From assembly GCF_000730645.1 (NCBI RefSeq), contig NZ_BBIU01000023.1, forward strand, positions 27,741-91,740: DNA of 64,000 nucleotides. The letters are read 5' to 3'. The DNA comes from Pseudomonas parafulva NBRC 16636 = DSM 17004. GTDB taxonomy: Bacteria > Pseudomonadota > Gammaproteobacteria > Pseudomonadales > Pseudomonadaceae. Below are positions 35,582-45,374 of the stretch, piece after piece. Within the stretch, counting starts at the first letter, position 1; the number at the start of each line of letters is the position of its first letter. Below the pieces are notes generated by a model. That model searched no databases, had not been told where the DNA came from, and was given only the letters and a program-made list of their open reading frames with translations. A program made the translations under genes and the position numbers.

Positions 35582-37264
35582 ATGACAGACAAACCGGCCG
35601 CAGGCACCAGGGCGCCCCACACCGTCGAACTGCAGATGGAAAATGCCATGGTCGGCCTGCGCGGCCGGGACTTGGTATCCACCCTGCGCAGCGTCGGGCG
35701 CCATGGGCTGCGCCACCCATTGCACACCGCCGGCCACCTGCTGGCGCTGGGTGGCCAGTTGGGCCGGGTGCTGCTGGGGGACACACCCCACCAGCCCAAC
35801 CCGCGCGATGGCCGTTTCAGCGACCCCACTTGGCGCGAAAACCCGCTTTACCGCCGCGGCCTGCAAGCGTGGCTGGCGTGGCAGGGGCAAACCCGGGCGT
35901 GGATCGACGAAAGCCACCTGGACGAGGACGACCGGGCCCGGGTGCACTTTCTGTTCAACCTGCTCAACGACGCCCTGGCACCGAGCAATTCGCTGCTCAA
36001 CCCCCAGGCCGTGAAAACCCTGTTCGATACCGGCGGCCAGAGCCTGGTGCGCGGCGCCGCTCAACTGCTCGAGGACCTGCGCCACAATGGCGGGCTGCCG
36101 CGCCAAGTGGACGAGCGCGCCTTCGAAGTGGGCGGCAACCTGGCGACCACCCCTGGCAGCGTGGTGTTTCGCAACGACATGCTGGAGCTGATCCAGTACC
36201 AGCCCATGAGCGAAAAGCAGCACGCGCGCCCGCTGCTTGTGGTGCCGCCCCAGATCAACAAGTACTACATCTTCGACCTCAGCCCGGCCAACAGCTTCGT
36301 CCAGTACATGCTCAAACACGGTTTGCAGGTGTACATGGTCAGTTGGCGCAACCCCGATGCCCGTCACCGCGAATGGGGGCTGTCCAGTTACGTGGCGGCG
36401 CTTGAAGCAGCGCTCAACGCCTGCCGCAGCATCAGTGGCAGCCGTGACCCCAACCTGGTTGGCGCCTGTGCAGGCGGCCTGACCATGGCCGCGCTTCAGG
36501 GCCACCTGCAAGCCAGGCAACAATTGCGTCGGGTGCGCAGTGCCACCTACCTGGTCAGCCTGCTGGACAGCGCGTTCGACAGCCCCGCCAGCCTGTTCGC
36601 CGACGAGCAGACCATCGAGGCTGCCAAACGCCGCTCCTACCAGCGAGGGGTGCTCGACGGTGCTGAGGTGGCGAGGATATTCGCCTGGATGCGGCCCAAC
36701 GACCTGATCTGGAACTACTGGGTCAACAACTACCTGCTGGGCAAGACGCCCCCGGCCTTCGACATCCTCTACTGGAACGCCGACAACACCCGCCTGCCGG
36801 CCGCGCTGCATGGCGACCTGCTGGACTTCTTCAAGCTGAACCCGCTGACCCGGCCGGGGGGGCTTGAGGTGTGCGGTTCGTCCATCGACCTGCAGCAGAT
36901 CAACATCGACAGTTTCACAGTGGCCGGCAGCAACGATCACATCACCCCGTGGGACGCGGTGTATCGCTCGGCAACCCTGCTGGGCGGCAAGCGCCGCTTC
37001 ATACTCGCCAACAGTGGGCATATCCAGAGCATCATCAACCCCCCAGGCAACCCCAAGGGGTATTACCTGGACAACCCGCAGCTACCAGGCGACCCACGTG
37101 CCTGGTTCCATGATGCCCAGCGCAGCGAGGGCAGCTGGTGGCCGCTATGGATGACGTGGATAAAAGCGCGCTCAGGCCCGCTCAGGCCGCCCAAAGGCCT
37201 ACCGGGCAACGCCACCTACCCGGCGCTGGGCCCTGCACCCGGTACTTATGTGTTGACCCGATGA
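35582..37264 (+). CDS. phaC2: Medium-chain-length PHA synthase 2 (class II)
   Basis: A 560-residue paralogue of PhaC1 with the same active-site layout: GACAGG with Cys296, NDHITPW and NSGHIQSI. The N-terminal ~40 residues differ from PhaC1, and the lipase box has Ala instead of Ser after the Cys. AAGGAG lies just upstream of ATG 35582. PhaC2 usually has overlapping but distinct monomer preference. phaD begins only 13 bases after the stop. Confidence 0.97.
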   Translation: MTDKPAAGTRAPHTVELQMENAMVGLRGRDLVSTLRSVGRHGLRHPLHTAGHLLALGGQLGRVLLGDTPHQPNPRDGRFSDPTWRENPLYRRGLQAWLAWQGQTRAWIDESHLDEDDRARVHFLFNLLNDALAPSNSLLNPQAVKTLFDTGGQSLVRGAAQLLEDLRHNGGLPRQVDERAFEVGGNLATTPGSVVFRNDMLELIQYQPMSEKQHARPLLVVPPQINKYYIFDLSPANSFVQYMLKHGLQVYMVSWRNPDARHREWGLSSYVAALEAALNACRSISGSRDPNLVGACAGGLTMAALQGHLQARQQLRRVRSATYLVSLLDSAFDSPASLFADEQTIEAAKRRSYQRGVLDGAEVARIFAWMRPNDLIWNYWVNNYLLGKTPPAFDILYWNADNTRLPAALHGDLLDFFKLNPLTRPGGLEVCGSSIDLQQINIDSFTVAGSNDHITPWDAVYRSATLLGGKRRFILANSGHIQSIINPPGNPKGYYLDNPQLPGDPRAWFHDAQRSEGSWWPLWMTWIKARSGPLRPPKGLPGNATYPALGPAPGTYVLTR

Positions 37265-37277
37265 GCGTACCGACCGC

Positions 37278-37907
37278 ATGAAAACCCGCGACCGTATCCT
37301 TGCCTGCGCCCTGGCGCTGTTCAACGGCAAAGGCGAGCCTAACGTCTCCACGCTGGAAATCGCCAACGAACTGGGTATCAGCCCGGGTAACCTGTATTAC
37401 CACTTTCACGGCAAGGAGCCTTTGGTACTGGGGCTGTTCGAACGCTTCGAGGAAGCGTTGATGCCCTTGCTGGACCCGCCTGTGAACCTGCGCCTGGAGG
37501 CCGAGGACTACTGGTTGTTCCTGCACCTGATCGTGGAGCGCATGGCCGAGTACCGGTTCCTGTTCCAGGACATGTCCAACCTGGTGGGGCGCCTGCCCAG
37601 GCTGGCCCGTGGCATGCGCCGCCTGATCAACGCGCTCAAGCATACATTGGCGGCGCTGCTGGCGTGCCTCAAAGACCAGGGGCTGATAGAGAGCGATACC
37701 CAGGCGTTGGGGCAGTTGGTGGAACAGATCACCCTGGCCCTGTTGTTCTCGCTGGATTACCAGCGGGTGCTGGGCCGCGAGGGGGATGTGGGGGTTGTGG
37801 TGTATCAGGTGATGCTGCTGGTGGCGCCGCACCTTCAACCTGCTGCCCGTGCTGCGGCTGAACAGCTGGCGCAGGGTTATCTCAGGGGTTACAGGTGCCC
37901 GCCTTGA
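37278..37907 (+). CDS. phaD: TetR-type regulator PhaD
   Basis: A 209-residue TetR-family protein with an N-terminal helix-turn-helix (STLEIANELGISPGNLYYHFHGKEPLV, about 25-52) and a helical ligand domain. In P. putida PhaD acts as a carbon-source-dependent activator of phaC1 and phaI promoters, probably binding a CoA intermediate of beta-oxidation. It is the last gene of the phaC1ZC2D unit and converges with phaF. Confidence 0.95.
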   Translation: MKTRDRILACALALFNGKGEPNVSTLEIANELGISPGNLYYHFHGKEPLVLGLFERFEEALMPLLDPPVNLRLEAEDYWLFLHLIVERMAEYRFLFQDMSNLVGRLPRLARGMRRLINALKHTLAALLACLKDQGLIESDTQALGQLVEQITLALLFSLDYQRVLGREGDVGVVVYQVMLLVAPHLQPAARAAAEQLAQGYLRGYRCPP

Positions 37908-37929
37908 GGATGGTTCGCCTGTGAGACAG

Positions 37930-37949
37930 AGCGCCGCCAGCGCGGCGCT
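37930..37949. terminator. Hairpin between convergent phaD and phaF
   Basis: Perfect 8-bp stem AGCGCCGC (37930-37937) with GCGGCGCT (37942-37949), loop CAGC. No T tract; role inferred from position between convergent genes. Confidence 0.45.
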
Positions 37950-38031
37950 CGATCTACGCCCCCACACAACCCAAGGCATACGCCTGGTGGCCATCACGCG
38001 GCCCCGGTCACTCCATACAAACTGACTTGCG

Positions 38032-38694
38032 TCAGGCCTGTGGGCCATCGCCAGCGGCAGCTGACGCCGTGGTGGTAGATGCCGCCGGGGCAGCCGCTGG
38101 CTTGGCCGGGGCTTTTCGGGTTGCAGGTTTTTTCGCAGCGGTGGTTTTTGCAGCAGCCGGCTTGGCGGCTGCAGGTTTGGCCGCCGCCGTCCTGGTCGCA
38201 GGCTTGGCCGCTGTGGCCTTGGCCAGTGGCTTGGCGGCAGTGCCGGAAGCCGGTTTGGCGGCAGCGGCACGGGTAGAAGCTGGCTTGGCCGAAGCACCGG
38301 TGAGCTTCTCGATCTGCTTGGTAAGGGCCTCTACCTGGCCTTGCAGGGCCTTGATCTCATTGCGGCTTGGCACACCCAGGCGCGAGATTGCACTGTTCAG
38401 GCGCTTGTCGAAGGCCTCTTCCAGTTCGCTCCATTTGCCCAAGGCCCGGTCCTTCACCCCTGCCACACGCGAAGAAGCAGACGACTTGGCGGAGTCGGCC
38501 ACGTCATCGGCAGCTTTCTTGGCCTTCTTTTCGGCCTTCTCACCATCCTTGACCAGCGAGTCGAACAGCTTGGGGCCGTCCTGATCGATTTTGGAATAGA
38601 TGCCCAGCCCCGCCAGCCAGATCTTGCGGGAGTACTTCTCAACCCCCCCGACCCAGGAGCTACCGTCTTTTTCAGCGTTCTTCTTGCCAGCCAT
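38032..38694 (-). CDS. phaF: Phasin PhaF with short histone-like tail
   Basis: A 220-residue PHA granule protein. The N-terminal half is the phasin domain (GVEKYSRKIWLAGLGIYSKI, then a long amphipathic helix ending AISRLGVPSRNEIKAL); the C-terminal half is a Lys/Ala/Pro-rich histone H1-like tail (AAKPA, TAAAKPAAAKPAAAK) that binds DNA and helps segregate granules at division. Other P. putida PhaF proteins, from memory, have a longer tail (~250 residues or more in total). ATG 38694 with AAGGAG is the start. The reading frame continues open upstream into a phaI-like remnant. Confidence 0.95.
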   Translation of the reverse strand: MAGKKNAEKDGSSWVGGVEKYSRKIWLAGLGIYSKIDQDGPKLFDSLVKDGEKAEKKAKKAADDVADSAKSSASSRVAGVKDRALGKWSELEEAFDKRLNSAISRLGVPSRNEIKALQGQVEALTKQIEKLTGASAKPASTRAAAAKPASGTAAKPLAKATAAKPATRTAAAKPAAAKPAAAKTTAAKKPATRKAPAKPAAAPAASTTTASAAAGDGPQA

Positions 38695-38826
38695 CCTGCT
38701 CTCCTTGTGGTTTACGCGCGCCTCAACGGAAGGTGTAGACGCAATACCCAGGCGCTTCAAGGCGCCACGTACCCGTGCGTCGTAACCGTGGGCCAAACCA
38801 TCAAGGTAGGAGGTGAATTTAGAAAC
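38695..38826 (-). pseudogene. phaI: Remnant of phasin gene phaI, in frame with phaF
   Basis: Upstream of phaF, where phaI normally sits, only about 44 codons of similar sequence remain. The translation reads VSKFTSYLDGLAHGYDARV then RGALKRLGIASTPSVEARV, which parallels the C-terminal helix of PhaI (LDKIEKAFDARV..ALNRLGIPS..VEAL, as I recall it). The 5' two-thirds of phaI are missing and a stop codon lies just upstream. No stop separates it from phaF, so an extended PhaF starting at TTG 38796 is conceivable, though no ribosome site supports it. Confidence 0.55.
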
Positions 38827-38827
38827 G

Positions 38828-38841
38828 TCACCCTAAGGTGA
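38828..38841. promoter_or_regulatory. Palindrome upstream of the phaI remnant/phaF
   Basis: TCACC (38828-38832) and GGTGA (38837-38841) form a short perfect palindrome with a CTAA centre, just upstream of the phaI-like remnant. It lies where the phaI promoter and PhaD site would be expected, but it does not match the phaC1 inverted repeat. Confidence 0.3.
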
Positions 38842-38862
38842 ACGGCACATGCGCACGCTGAC

Positions 38863-39138
38863 TCACACCAGTGCCTTGTCCAGGGCGCGTTCGATCTCGC
38901 CCTTGATGGTGCCGCTCATCATCGACAGCATCATGCCCAGCTTCAGGTCGACACGAATGCTGTCTTCACCGATGTGCACACTACCGTTGGCGCCACTGCG
39001 GGCCACATCGACCCGGTCGCCGTTCCAGGTGGCCTTCAAGTCGTACTCGCGGCTGAGCTTGTCGACCAGCGCCTGCGCCTTGGCACGGGCGGCCTCACGG
39101 CCGAGGGTGTGTTTGCGTTCGACGCTGATCTGGGTCAT
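38863..39138 (-). CDS. Polyhydroxyalkanoic acid system (PHA_gran_rgn) family protein
   Basis: A 91-residue small protein. MTQISVERKHTLGREAARAKAQALVDKL followed by strands YDLKATWNGDRVDVARSG and GSVHIGEDSIRVDLKLGMM matches the PHA_gran_rgn family found beside pha genes; precise role unknown. The start is ATG 39138 rather than the longer reading to 39213, since the conserved domain begins there. It is divergent from ubiE across a 124-base gap. Confidence 0.9.
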   Translation of the reverse strand: MTQISVERKHTLGREAARAKAQALVDKLSREYDLKATWNGDRVDVARSGANGSVHIGEDSIRVDLKLGMMLSMMSGTIKGEIERALDKALV

Positions 39139-39262
39139 GCAGGTGTTCCTGGAGATGTAGACATAATTGGCATTATGCCCGCCCCTGCCCAACGGCACAC
39201 CCCGCCAAGACAAATCCGCGCGTTCGCCCTAGAATGGCGGTAATTTTTTTCGGTGAAGCGAT

Positions 39263-40033
39263 ATGAACGACCAGCGCAAAGGCGACCACGCCGAACCCAC
39301 CACCCATTTTGGCTATCAGGACGTGCCTGAAAGCCAGAAGGCGAAAAAAGTCGCCGAAGTGTTCCATTCGGTAGCCGCCAAGTACGACCTGATGAACGAC
39401 GTGCTGTCCGGCGGCATGCACCGCCTCTGGAAGCGCTTCACCATCGAACTGTCGGGCGTACGCACCGGCAACCGCGTGCTGGACATCGCCGGCGGCACGG
39501 GGGACCTGGCCGCCAAGTTCTCGCGCCTGGTCGGCCCGACTGGCCAGGTTGTATTGGCTGACATCAACGAATCGATGCTCAAGGTGGGTCGCGACCGCCT
39601 GCTCGACCGTGGCGTGGCAGGCAATATCGAGTTTGTCCAGGCAGATGCCGAAAAGCTGCCCTTCCCCGACAACCACTTCGACTGCGTGACCATCGCCTTC
39701 GGCCTGCGCAACGTCACCCACAAGGAAGACGCCATCCGCTCGATGCTGCGGGTGCTCAAGCCTGGCGGGCGGCTGCTGGTGCTGGAATTCTCCAAACCGA
39801 CCAACAAATTCATGTCCAAGGCCTACGACGCCTACTCGTTCGCCTTCATGCCGCTGGCCGGCAAGCTGATCACCAACGATTCGGAAAGCTACCGCTACCT
39901 GGCCGAGTCCATCCGCATGCACCCGGACCAGGAAACCCTCAAGGCAATGATGGTTGCAGCCGGCTTTGACCGCGTTACCTACCACAACATGACCAGCGGC
40001 ATCGTTGCCGTGCACCGGGGGATCAAACCCTGA
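39263..40033 (+). CDS. ubiE: Ubiquinone/menaquinone C-methyltransferase UbiE
   Basis: A 256-residue SAM-dependent methyltransferase acting on the demethoxy-quinol ring in ubiquinone synthesis. Visible motifs are [25 protein letters not shown], the SAM-binding [15 protein letters not shown] and the [22 protein letters not shown] segment. Its stop overlaps by one base the ubiJ start, part of a ubiE-ubiJ-ubiB operon. A TAGAAT at 39230-39235 may be the -10 of its promoter; no clear -35 was seen. Confidence 0.97.
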   Translation: MNDQRKGDHAEPTTHFGYQDVPESQKAKKVAEVFHSVAAKYDLMNDVLSGGMHRLWKRFTIELSGVRTGNRVLDIAGGTGDLAAKFSRLVGPTGQVVLADINESMLKVGRDRLLDRGVAGNIEFVQADAEKLPFPDNHFDCVTIAFGLRNVTHKEDAIRSMLRVLKPGGRLLVLEFSKPTNKFMSKAYDAYSFAFMPLAGKLITNDSESYRYLAESIRMHPDQETLKAMMVAAGFDRVTYHNMTSGIVAVHRGIKP

Positions 40034-40656
40034 TGCTGCTGGCCGGGCTGCTCGCCAGCGTGGAGCACGGGCTCAATCGCATCCTGCGCATGGACAGCAC
40101 GGCCATGCCGCGCCTGGCTGCACTGGAGGGCAAGGTCATCGAGATCGACTGCCGCCAACCGGCCTTGCAGGTGTTCATCCTGCCGGATGAACAGGGGCTG
40201 ATGCTCGCCAGCAGTTGGGAAGGCAGCGTTGACTGCACCCTGCGCGCCCCCGCCGGCAGCCTCGCCCAACTGGCCCTGGCCCGGGACAAAACCGCCGTGC
40301 TGCATAGCCCTCAGGTGGAGCTGCACGGTGATACCGCTGCACTGCTCGACCTGTTCGGCATCCTCCAGGATCTGGAACTGGACTGGGAACACGAGCTGCA
40401 GAACTGGCTGGGCCCCGTGCCCACTGCGCTGCTTGCAGGCCATGTTCGCCTGCGTGCCCGCTGGACACGCCAGAGCCTGGCCCGCTTGAGCCAGAGCCTG
40501 TCCGAATACCTGGCAGAAGAGTCACGTACACTGGTGGGCAAGCGCGAGGCCGAAGCGGCCTTCAGCGAAATAGACACCCTGAAGCTCGACACCGAACGCC
40601 TCGAGGCGCGCCTCAAACGCCTCTCCCGATCCCTTGATACCAGCGATAACGCATGA
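40033..40656 (+). CDS. ubiJ: Ubiquinone biosynthesis accessory factor UbiJ
   Basis: A 207-residue protein with an N-terminal SCP2-like lipid-binding domain ([28 protein letters not shown]) and a C-terminal coiled coil ([22 protein letters not shown]). UbiJ organises the soluble ubiquinone-biosynthesis complex with UbiK and binds lipid intermediates. The start at ATG 40033 overlaps the ubiE stop and the stop overlaps the ubiB start (ATGA), so the three genes are tightly coupled. Confidence 0.93.
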   Translation: MLLAGLLASVEHGLNRILRMDSTAMPRLAALEGKVIEIDCRQPALQVFILPDEQGLMLASSWEGSVDCTLRAPAGSLAQLALARDKTAVLHSPQVELHGDTAALLDLFGILQDLELDWEHELQNWLGPVPTALLAGHVRLRARWTRQSLARLSQSLSEYLAEESRTLVGKREAEAAFSEIDTLKLDTERLEARLKRLSRSLDTSDNA

Positions 40657-42272
40657 AGTTGCTCGCCGTCCGCCGTCTTTTCCGTATTCAGCGTGTCGTC
40701 ATCCGGTACCGGCTGGACGACCTGCTGTTCGACTACCCGCTGCCTTGGTGGCTGATGAGCCTGCGCCTGCTGATGCCCTGGCGCTGGCTGCCCCGCCGCG
40801 CCAGCGAGCTGAGCCGCGGCGCACGCCTGCGCCTGGCATTGCAGGACCTGGGGCCTATTTTCATCAAGTTCGGCCAGCTGCTATCCACCCGCCGCGACCT
40901 GCTGCCCACCGACATCGCCGACGAGCTGATGCTGTTGCAGGACCGGGTACCGCCCTTCGACCCGCAGAAGGCCGTGGCACTGATCGAGGCACAACTGGGC
41001 GCCACGGTTGCCGAGGTGTTCAGCCGTTTCGACGTGGAACCCCTGGCGTCCGCTTCGGTGGCGCAGGTGCATGCCGCGCGCCTGAAAAGCGGTGAGGAAG
41101 TGGTCGTAAAGGTGGTGCGCCCCGGCCTCAAACCGGTGATCGCCGCCGACATCGCCTGGCTGTTCCTGATCGCCAAGGGCGCCGAGCGCATCTCTGCCGA
41201 TGCCCGCCGCCTGCACCCGGTGGACGTGGTGTGCGACTACGAAAAAACCATCTACGACGAGCTCGACCTGCTGCGTGAGGCCGCCAACTCCAGCCAGCTG
41301 CGGCGCAACTTCGAAGGCTCCGACCTGATGTACGTGCCCCAGGTGTACTGGGACTGGTGCCGCCCCAAGGTGCTGGTGATGGAGCGCATCTACGGCGTGC
41401 CGGTCACCGACATGGCCACCCTGGCCGACCAGGGCACCGACATGAAGATGCTGGCCGAACGGGGTGTGGAGGTGTTCTTCACCCAGGTGTTCCGGGACAG
41501 TTTCTTCCACGCCGACATGCACCCGGGCAACATCTTCGTCAGCACCGTCAAGCCGTGGAGCCCGAAGTACATCGCCATCGACTGCGGCATCGTCGGCAGC
41601 CTGACCGACGAGGACCAGGACTACCTGGCGCGTAACCTGATCGCCTTCTTCAAACGCGACTACCGCCGTGTCGCCCAGTTGCACATCGACTCCGGCTGGG
41701 TGCCTGCCAACACCAAGGTCAACGAATTCGAAGCAGCAATCCGTACGGTGTGCGAGCCCATCTTCGAAAAGCCATTGAAGGACATTTCGTTCGGCCAGGT
41801 ACTGATGCGCCTGTTCCAGACCGCGCGCCGCTTCAACATGGAAGTGCAGCCGCAGCTGGTGCTGTTGCAAAAGACCTTGCTCAACATCGAGGGCCTGGGC
41901 CGCCAGCTGTACCCCGAGCTGGACCTGTGGAGTACTGCCAAGCCCTACCTGGAACGCTGGATGCGCGACCGCATGAGCCCCAAGGCCGTGCTCGGCAACC
42001 TGCATAGCCAGGTCGAACAGTTGCCGCACCTGGCCAACATGACCCGCGACCTGCTGGAACGGCTCTCGCAGCCGCACCTGCACGACCCACAATTGCCTGA
42101 GCGTCGCCGCCAGGGTGACCACTGGGCACTGCGCCTGTTGGGTGCAGGCCTGTTGGGCGGCGGGGCGGTGCTGGCTACCACTGCGGCCCAGGCCGGCAGC
42201 CTGGCGGCCCCTGCGGCGTGGCCGGCCTGGCTGATGCTAGCCGCAGGCCTTTACCTGGTCGTGCGCCAATAG
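40653..42272 (+). CDS. ubiB: Ubiquinone biosynthesis protein kinase-like UbiB
   Basis: A 539-residue member of the ABC1/ADCK atypical kinase family. [19 protein letters not shown] holds the family-specific KxGQ motif, [27 protein letters not shown] the Ala-rich nucleotide loop and lysine, and [11 protein letters not shown] the catalytic loop. Two C-terminal hydrophobic helices (~495-537) anchor it in the inner membrane. It has ATPase activity and supports early quinone-ring modifications. Last gene of the ubiEJB unit. Confidence 0.97.
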   Translation: MKLLAVRRLFRIQRVVIRYRLDDLLFDYPLPWWLMSLRLLMPWRWLPRRASELSRGARLRLALQDLGPIFIKFGQLLSTRRDLLPTDIADELMLLQDRVPPFDPQKAVALIEAQLGATVAEVFSRFDVEPLASASVAQVHAARLKSGEEVVVKVVRPGLKPVIAADIAWLFLIAKGAERISADARRLHPVDVVCDYEKTIYDELDLLREAANSSQLRRNFEGSDLMYVPQVYWDWCRPKVLVMERIYGVPVTDMATLADQGTDMKMLAERGVEVFFTQVFRDSFFHADMHPGNIFVSTVKPWSPKYIAIDCGIVGSLTDEDQDYLARNLIAFFKRDYRRVAQLHIDSGWVPANTKVNEFEAAIRTVCEPIFEKPLKDISFGQVLMRLFQTARRFNMEVQPQLVLLQKTLLNIEGLGRQLYPELDLWSTAKPYLERWMRDRMSPKAVLGNLHSQVEQLPHLANMTRDLLERLSQPHLHDPQLPERRRQGDHWALRLLGAGLLGGGAVLATTAAQAGSLAAPAAWPAWLMLAAGLYLVVRQ

Positions 42273-42343
42273 CCAGCCGCGCCTGCGGCTGGCACACTAG
42301 CGCAAGGGCCCGGGACAGAAACGGGCCGGCTTTGGAGTCGACG

Positions 42344-42736
42344 ATGAAAGACTGGCTGGACGAGATCAAGTGGAACAGCGATGGCCTGGTACCGGCCATC
42401 GCCCAGGACCACAAGACCGGACGCGTACTGATGATGGCCTGGATGAACCGCGAAGCGCTGGCCCTGACGGCCGCCGAGGAACGGGCTATCTACTGGTCGC
42501 GTTCGCGTGGCAAGCTGTGGCGCAAGGGTGAAGCGTCCGGCCACGTGCAGAAGCTGCATGAAATGCGCCTGGACTGCGATGCCGACGTGATCATCCTGAT
42601 GGTCGAGCAACTGGGCCATATTGCCTGCCATACCGGTCGCGAAAGCTGCTTCTACCGCGTGTATCAAGGCGGCCAGTGGAAAACCGTCGACCCGGTCCTG
42701 AAAGACCCCGATGCCATCTACAGCGCAGGACACTGA
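42344..42736 (+). CDS. hisI: Phosphoribosyl-AMP cyclohydrolase
   Basis: A 130-residue enzyme of histidine synthesis, separate from HisE as in other pseudomonads. The fold shows [40 protein letters not shown] and the zinc-binding [13 protein letters not shown]. The start at ATG 42344 gives the conserved [10 protein letters not shown] terminus; GGAGTC precedes it. hisE begins directly after the stop. Confidence 0.97.
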   Translation: MKDWLDEIKWNSDGLVPAIAQDHKTGRVLMMAWMNREALALTAAEERAIYWSRSRGKLWRKGEASGHVQKLHEMRLDCDADVIILMVEQLGHIACHTGRESCFYRVYQGGQWKTVDPVLKDPDAIYSAGH

Positions 42737-42737
42737 C

Positions 42738-43073
42738 ATGAGCGACACCCTCAACCGCCTGGCCGAAGTGCTGGAAGAACGCAAGCAAGCGGCTCCAGAC
42801 AGCTCCTACGTGGCCAGCCTGTACCACAAGGGTTTGAACAAGATCCTCGAAAAGCTCGGTGAAGAGTCGGTGGAAACCATCATCGCCGCCAAGGACGCCG
42901 CCATCAGCAAAGACTGCAGCGATGTCATCTACGAAACAGCCGACCTGTGGTTTCACAGCCTGGTGATGCTCAGTGCCCTGGGCCAGCACCCCCAGGCTGT
43001 GCTGGATGAACTGGAGCGGCGCTTCGGCTTGTCCGGGCACGACGAGAAGGCCGCGCGCCAGCCGTCTGCCTGA
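42738..43073 (+). CDS. hisE: Phosphoribosyl-ATP pyrophosphatase
   Basis: A 111-residue all-alpha NTP pyrophosphatase catalysing the second step of histidine synthesis. [31 protein letters not shown] and [17 protein letters not shown] contain the conserved acidic residues that bind magnesium. It follows hisI by one base and precedes tatA by 49 bases, the common hisIE-tatABC gene order of pseudomonads. Confidence 0.96.
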   Translation: MSDTLNRLAEVLEERKQAAPDSSYVASLYHKGLNKILEKLGEESVETIIAAKDAAISKDCSDVIYETADLWFHSLVMLSALGQHPQAVLDELERRFGLSGHDEKAARQPSA

Positions 43074-43122
43074 CGGAAACACGGCCCGTACAGGGCCAAT
43101 ACACATTGTTCAGGAGTACGAA

Positions 43123-43404
43123 ATGGGTATCTTTGACTGGAAACACTGGATCGTCCTGCTGGTCGTCGTGGTGCTGGTCTTCGGCACCAAGAAGCTGAAG
43201 AACTTCGGCAGCGACCTGGGCGAGTCGATCAAGGGCTTCCGAAAGGCCATGAGCGAAGAAGAGAACAAGCCGGCCGAGCCGACGCCACCGCCAGCCCAGC
43301 CTGTTCCACCGGTGCAGCCGGTGCAGAACACTGCCCAGGCCAACCAGGGCCATACCATCGATGGTCAGGCACAGCCGGTCCACGAGCCGCAGCGGAAAGA
43401 CTGA
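43123..43404 (+). CDS. tatA: Sec-independent translocase subunit TatA
   Basis: A 93-residue protein with one N-terminal membrane helix ([13 protein letters not shown]), the Phe-Gly hinge, an amphipathic helix ([14 protein letters not shown]) and a Pro/Gln-rich disordered tail. Multiple TatA copies form the twin-arginine protein-conducting assembly in the inner membrane. CAGGAGTACGAA precedes ATG 43123. tatB begins three bases after the stop. Confidence 0.97.
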   Translation: MGIFDWKHWIVLLVVVVLVFGTKKLKNFGSDLGESIKGFRKAMSEEENKPAEPTPPPAQPVPPVQPVQNTAQANQGHTIDGQAQPVHEPQRKD

Positions 43405-43407
43405 CCT

Positions 43408-43785
43408 ATGTTCGGCATCAGTTTCAGCGAGCTGCTGCTCGTCGGCCTGGTCGCGCTGCTGGTGCTCGGCCCCGAGCGCCTGCCGGGGGCGGCGCGCACG
43501 GCCGGCCTGTGGATAGGCCGCCTAAAGCGCAGCTTCAACAGCATCAAGATGGAAGTTGAGCGCGAAATCGGCGCCGACGACATCCGTCGCCAGTTGCATA
43601 ACGAGCACATTCTGCAGATGGAAGAGGAAGCCAAGCGCATCCTCAACCCGAACGCGACACCCACGCAGCCCACGGTCACCACCGCCACGGTGCAGCCACC
43701 TGCGGGCCTGGAACCCAAGCCCAGCGAGCCGCCGGCCGCCCCGGCCACACCCTCCGAACCGCCACAACCGCCGCGAGTACCATGA
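43408..43785 (+). CDS. tatB: Sec-independent translocase subunit TatB
   Basis: A 125-residue protein. [25 protein letters not shown] is the TatB membrane helix with the characteristic Glu and GPE-LP hinge, followed by amphipathic helices ([15 protein letters not shown]) and a Pro-rich tail. TatB with TatC forms the receptor for twin-arginine signal peptides. The stop overlaps the tatC start (ATGA). Confidence 0.97.
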   Translation: MFGISFSELLLVGLVALLVLGPERLPGAARTAGLWIGRLKRSFNSIKMEVEREIGADDIRRQLHNEHILQMEEEAKRILNPNATPTQPTVTTATVQPPAGLEPKPSEPPAAPATPSEPPQPPRVP

Positions 43786-44570
43786 GCGAGAACCCGGAAC
43801 ACGATCAGCCCATGCCGCTGGTTTCGCACCTTACCGAACTGCGCACCCGCCTGCTGCGTTGCGTGGCGGTCATTTTCCTGATTTTTGCCGGGTTGTTCTC
43901 CTTCGCCCAGCAGATCTACACCCTGGTGTCGGCGCCGCTGCGTGACCACCTGCCGGCCAACGCCACGATGATCGCCACCGACGTGGCTTCGCCGTTCCTT
44001 ACCCCGTTCAAGCTGACCATGATCGTGTCGCTGTTCCTGGCGATCCCGTTCATCCTGCAGCAGATCTGGGGCTTTATCGCGCCGGGCCTGTACCGTCACG
44101 AAAAGCGCATCGCCATCCCGCTGCTGATTTCCAGCATCCTGCTGTTCTATGCCGGCATGGCCTTTGCGTATTTCCTGGTGTTTCCGCTGATATTCGGCTT
44201 CTTTGCCAGTGCAACCCCAGAAGGCGTGTCGATGATGACCGACATCGCCAGCTACCTGGACTTCGTCATGACGCTGTTCTTCGCCTTCGGCGTGGCCTTC
44301 GAAATCCCCGTGGCCGTGGTGCTGCTGGTGTGGATTGGCGTTGTGGATGTGAAGTACCTGAAAAAGATCCGCCCCTACGTCATCATCGGCTGCTTCGTGG
44401 TGGGCATGGTGCTGACACCGCCCGACATCTTCTCCCAAACGCTGCTGGCAGTGCCCATGTGGCTGTTGTTCGAAATCGGCGTGCTGTGCGGCAGCCTGAT
44501 TCGCAAGCGAAGCGCAGGTGAGCCAGACGCAGGCGACCACCAAGACCAGCCGCCTGCGACCCAACCGTGA
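43782..44570 (+). CDS. tatC: Sec-independent translocase subunit TatC
   Basis: A 262-residue inner-membrane protein with six helices; the N-terminal signature [17 protein letters not shown] forms the cytoplasmic signal-peptide site, and [29 protein letters not shown] sequence follows helix 2. It recognises the twin-arginine motif. Its stop overlaps a GTG start of the next gene by four bases (GTGA). Confidence 0.97.
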   Translation: MSENPEHDQPMPLVSHLTELRTRLLRCVAVIFLIFAGLFSFAQQIYTLVSAPLRDHLPANATMIATDVASPFLTPFKLTMIVSLFLAIPFILQQIWGFIAPGLYRHEKRIAIPLLISSILLFYAGMAFAYFLVFPLIFGFFASATPEGVSMMTDIASYLDFVMTLFFAFGVAFEIPVAVVLLVWIGVVDVKYLKKIRPYVIIGCFVVGMVLTPPDIFSQTLLAVPMWLLFEIGVLCGSLIRKRSAGEPDAGDHQDQPPATQP

Positions 44571-45274
44571 ACCTGTTGCTGCTTGAGGAGGCCGACTTCG
44601 TGTCGGCCGACCGTGTGATACTCGCCGACCGGCGCTTTACCCACATGCAGCACATCCACCGCGTGGTGGAGGGTGATTCGCTGCGCGTGGGCCGCATCAG
44701 CGGCATGATGGGCAAGGCCACCGTGCTGCGCCTGGCCCCGCACGAGGCTGAGCTTGAGGTCAGCTTCGACCAGCCGCCGCCGGCCAAACTGCCGCTGACC
44801 CTGGTGCTGGCCGTGCCGCGCCCGAAAATGCTGCGCAGGCTGTTCCAGACAGTTGCCACCCTGGGCGTGCCCAGGCTCATTCTGGTGAACAGCTACAAGG
44901 TCGAGAAGAGCTTCTGGCAAACGCCGTTCCTGCACCCTGACGCCATTCGCGAGAACCTGATACTGGGGCTGGAACAGGCACGTGACACCGTACTACCCGA
45001 GGTCATCATCGAAAAGCGCTTCAAGCCGTTCGTTGAAGATCGCCTGCCCGCCATCGCAGCCGGCACCCTCGGGCTCGTCGGCCACCCCGGCCCCTACTCC
45101 GCCTGCCCACGGGCAGTGGAACAAGCAGTGACCCTGGCCATCGGCCCGGAGGGCGGCTGGATACCCTACGAGGTCGACCTGCTTGCCAACGCCGGCCTGG
45201 CGCCGGTGCAACTGGGTGATCGCATACTGCGGGTGGAAACGGCGGTCACCGCGCTCTTGTCGCGAATTTTCTGA
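44567..45274 (+). CDS. RsmE-family 16S rRNA m3U methyltransferase paralogue
   Basis: A 235-residue SPOUT methyltransferase, second RsmE-family protein in the window. The knot region [21 protein letters not shown] and [16 protein letters not shown] is conserved, whereas the N-terminal part ([28 protein letters not shown]) differs strongly from the RsmE at 12907-13626. It starts at GTG 44567 within the tatC stop. It may methylate another rRNA position or be a redundant RsmE; the target is unknown. From memory this tat-linked form recurs across Pseudomonas. Confidence 0.88.
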   Translation: MNLLLLEEADFVSADRVILADRRFTHMQHIHRVVEGDSLRVGRISGMMGKATVLRLAPHEAELEVSFDQPPPAKLPLTLVLAVPRPKMLRRLFQTVATLGVPRLILVNSYKVEKSFWQTPFLHPDAIRENLILGLEQARDTVLPEVIIEKRFKPFVEDRLPAIAAGTLGLVGHPGPYSACPRAVEQAVTLAIGPEGGWIPYEVDLLANAGLAPVQLGDRILRVETAVTALLSRIF

Positions 45275-45298
45275 CAAGTTAGTCAGCATTTTCCACCA

Positions 45299-45325
45299 TC
45301 AAGTTTCCCTCTCCCGGGCCGATGG
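45299..45325 (+). promoter_or_regulatory. FliA (sigma-28) promoter of the first chemoreceptor gene
   Basis: TCAAGTTT (45299-45306), 11-base spacer, GCCGATGG (45318-45325), a near-consensus sigma-28 promoter for motility/chemotaxis genes, 49 bases before the start codon. Confidence 0.8.
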
Positions 45326-45374
45326 CCTTGGCAACAACAATGAATCGTGCTGCCAAGCCGCCAGGGAGTTACCT

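Noticed and set aside
37908..38031. Possible small gene between phaD and phaF.
   Set aside because: Only a hairpin and no start with ribosome site was found in 124 bases.
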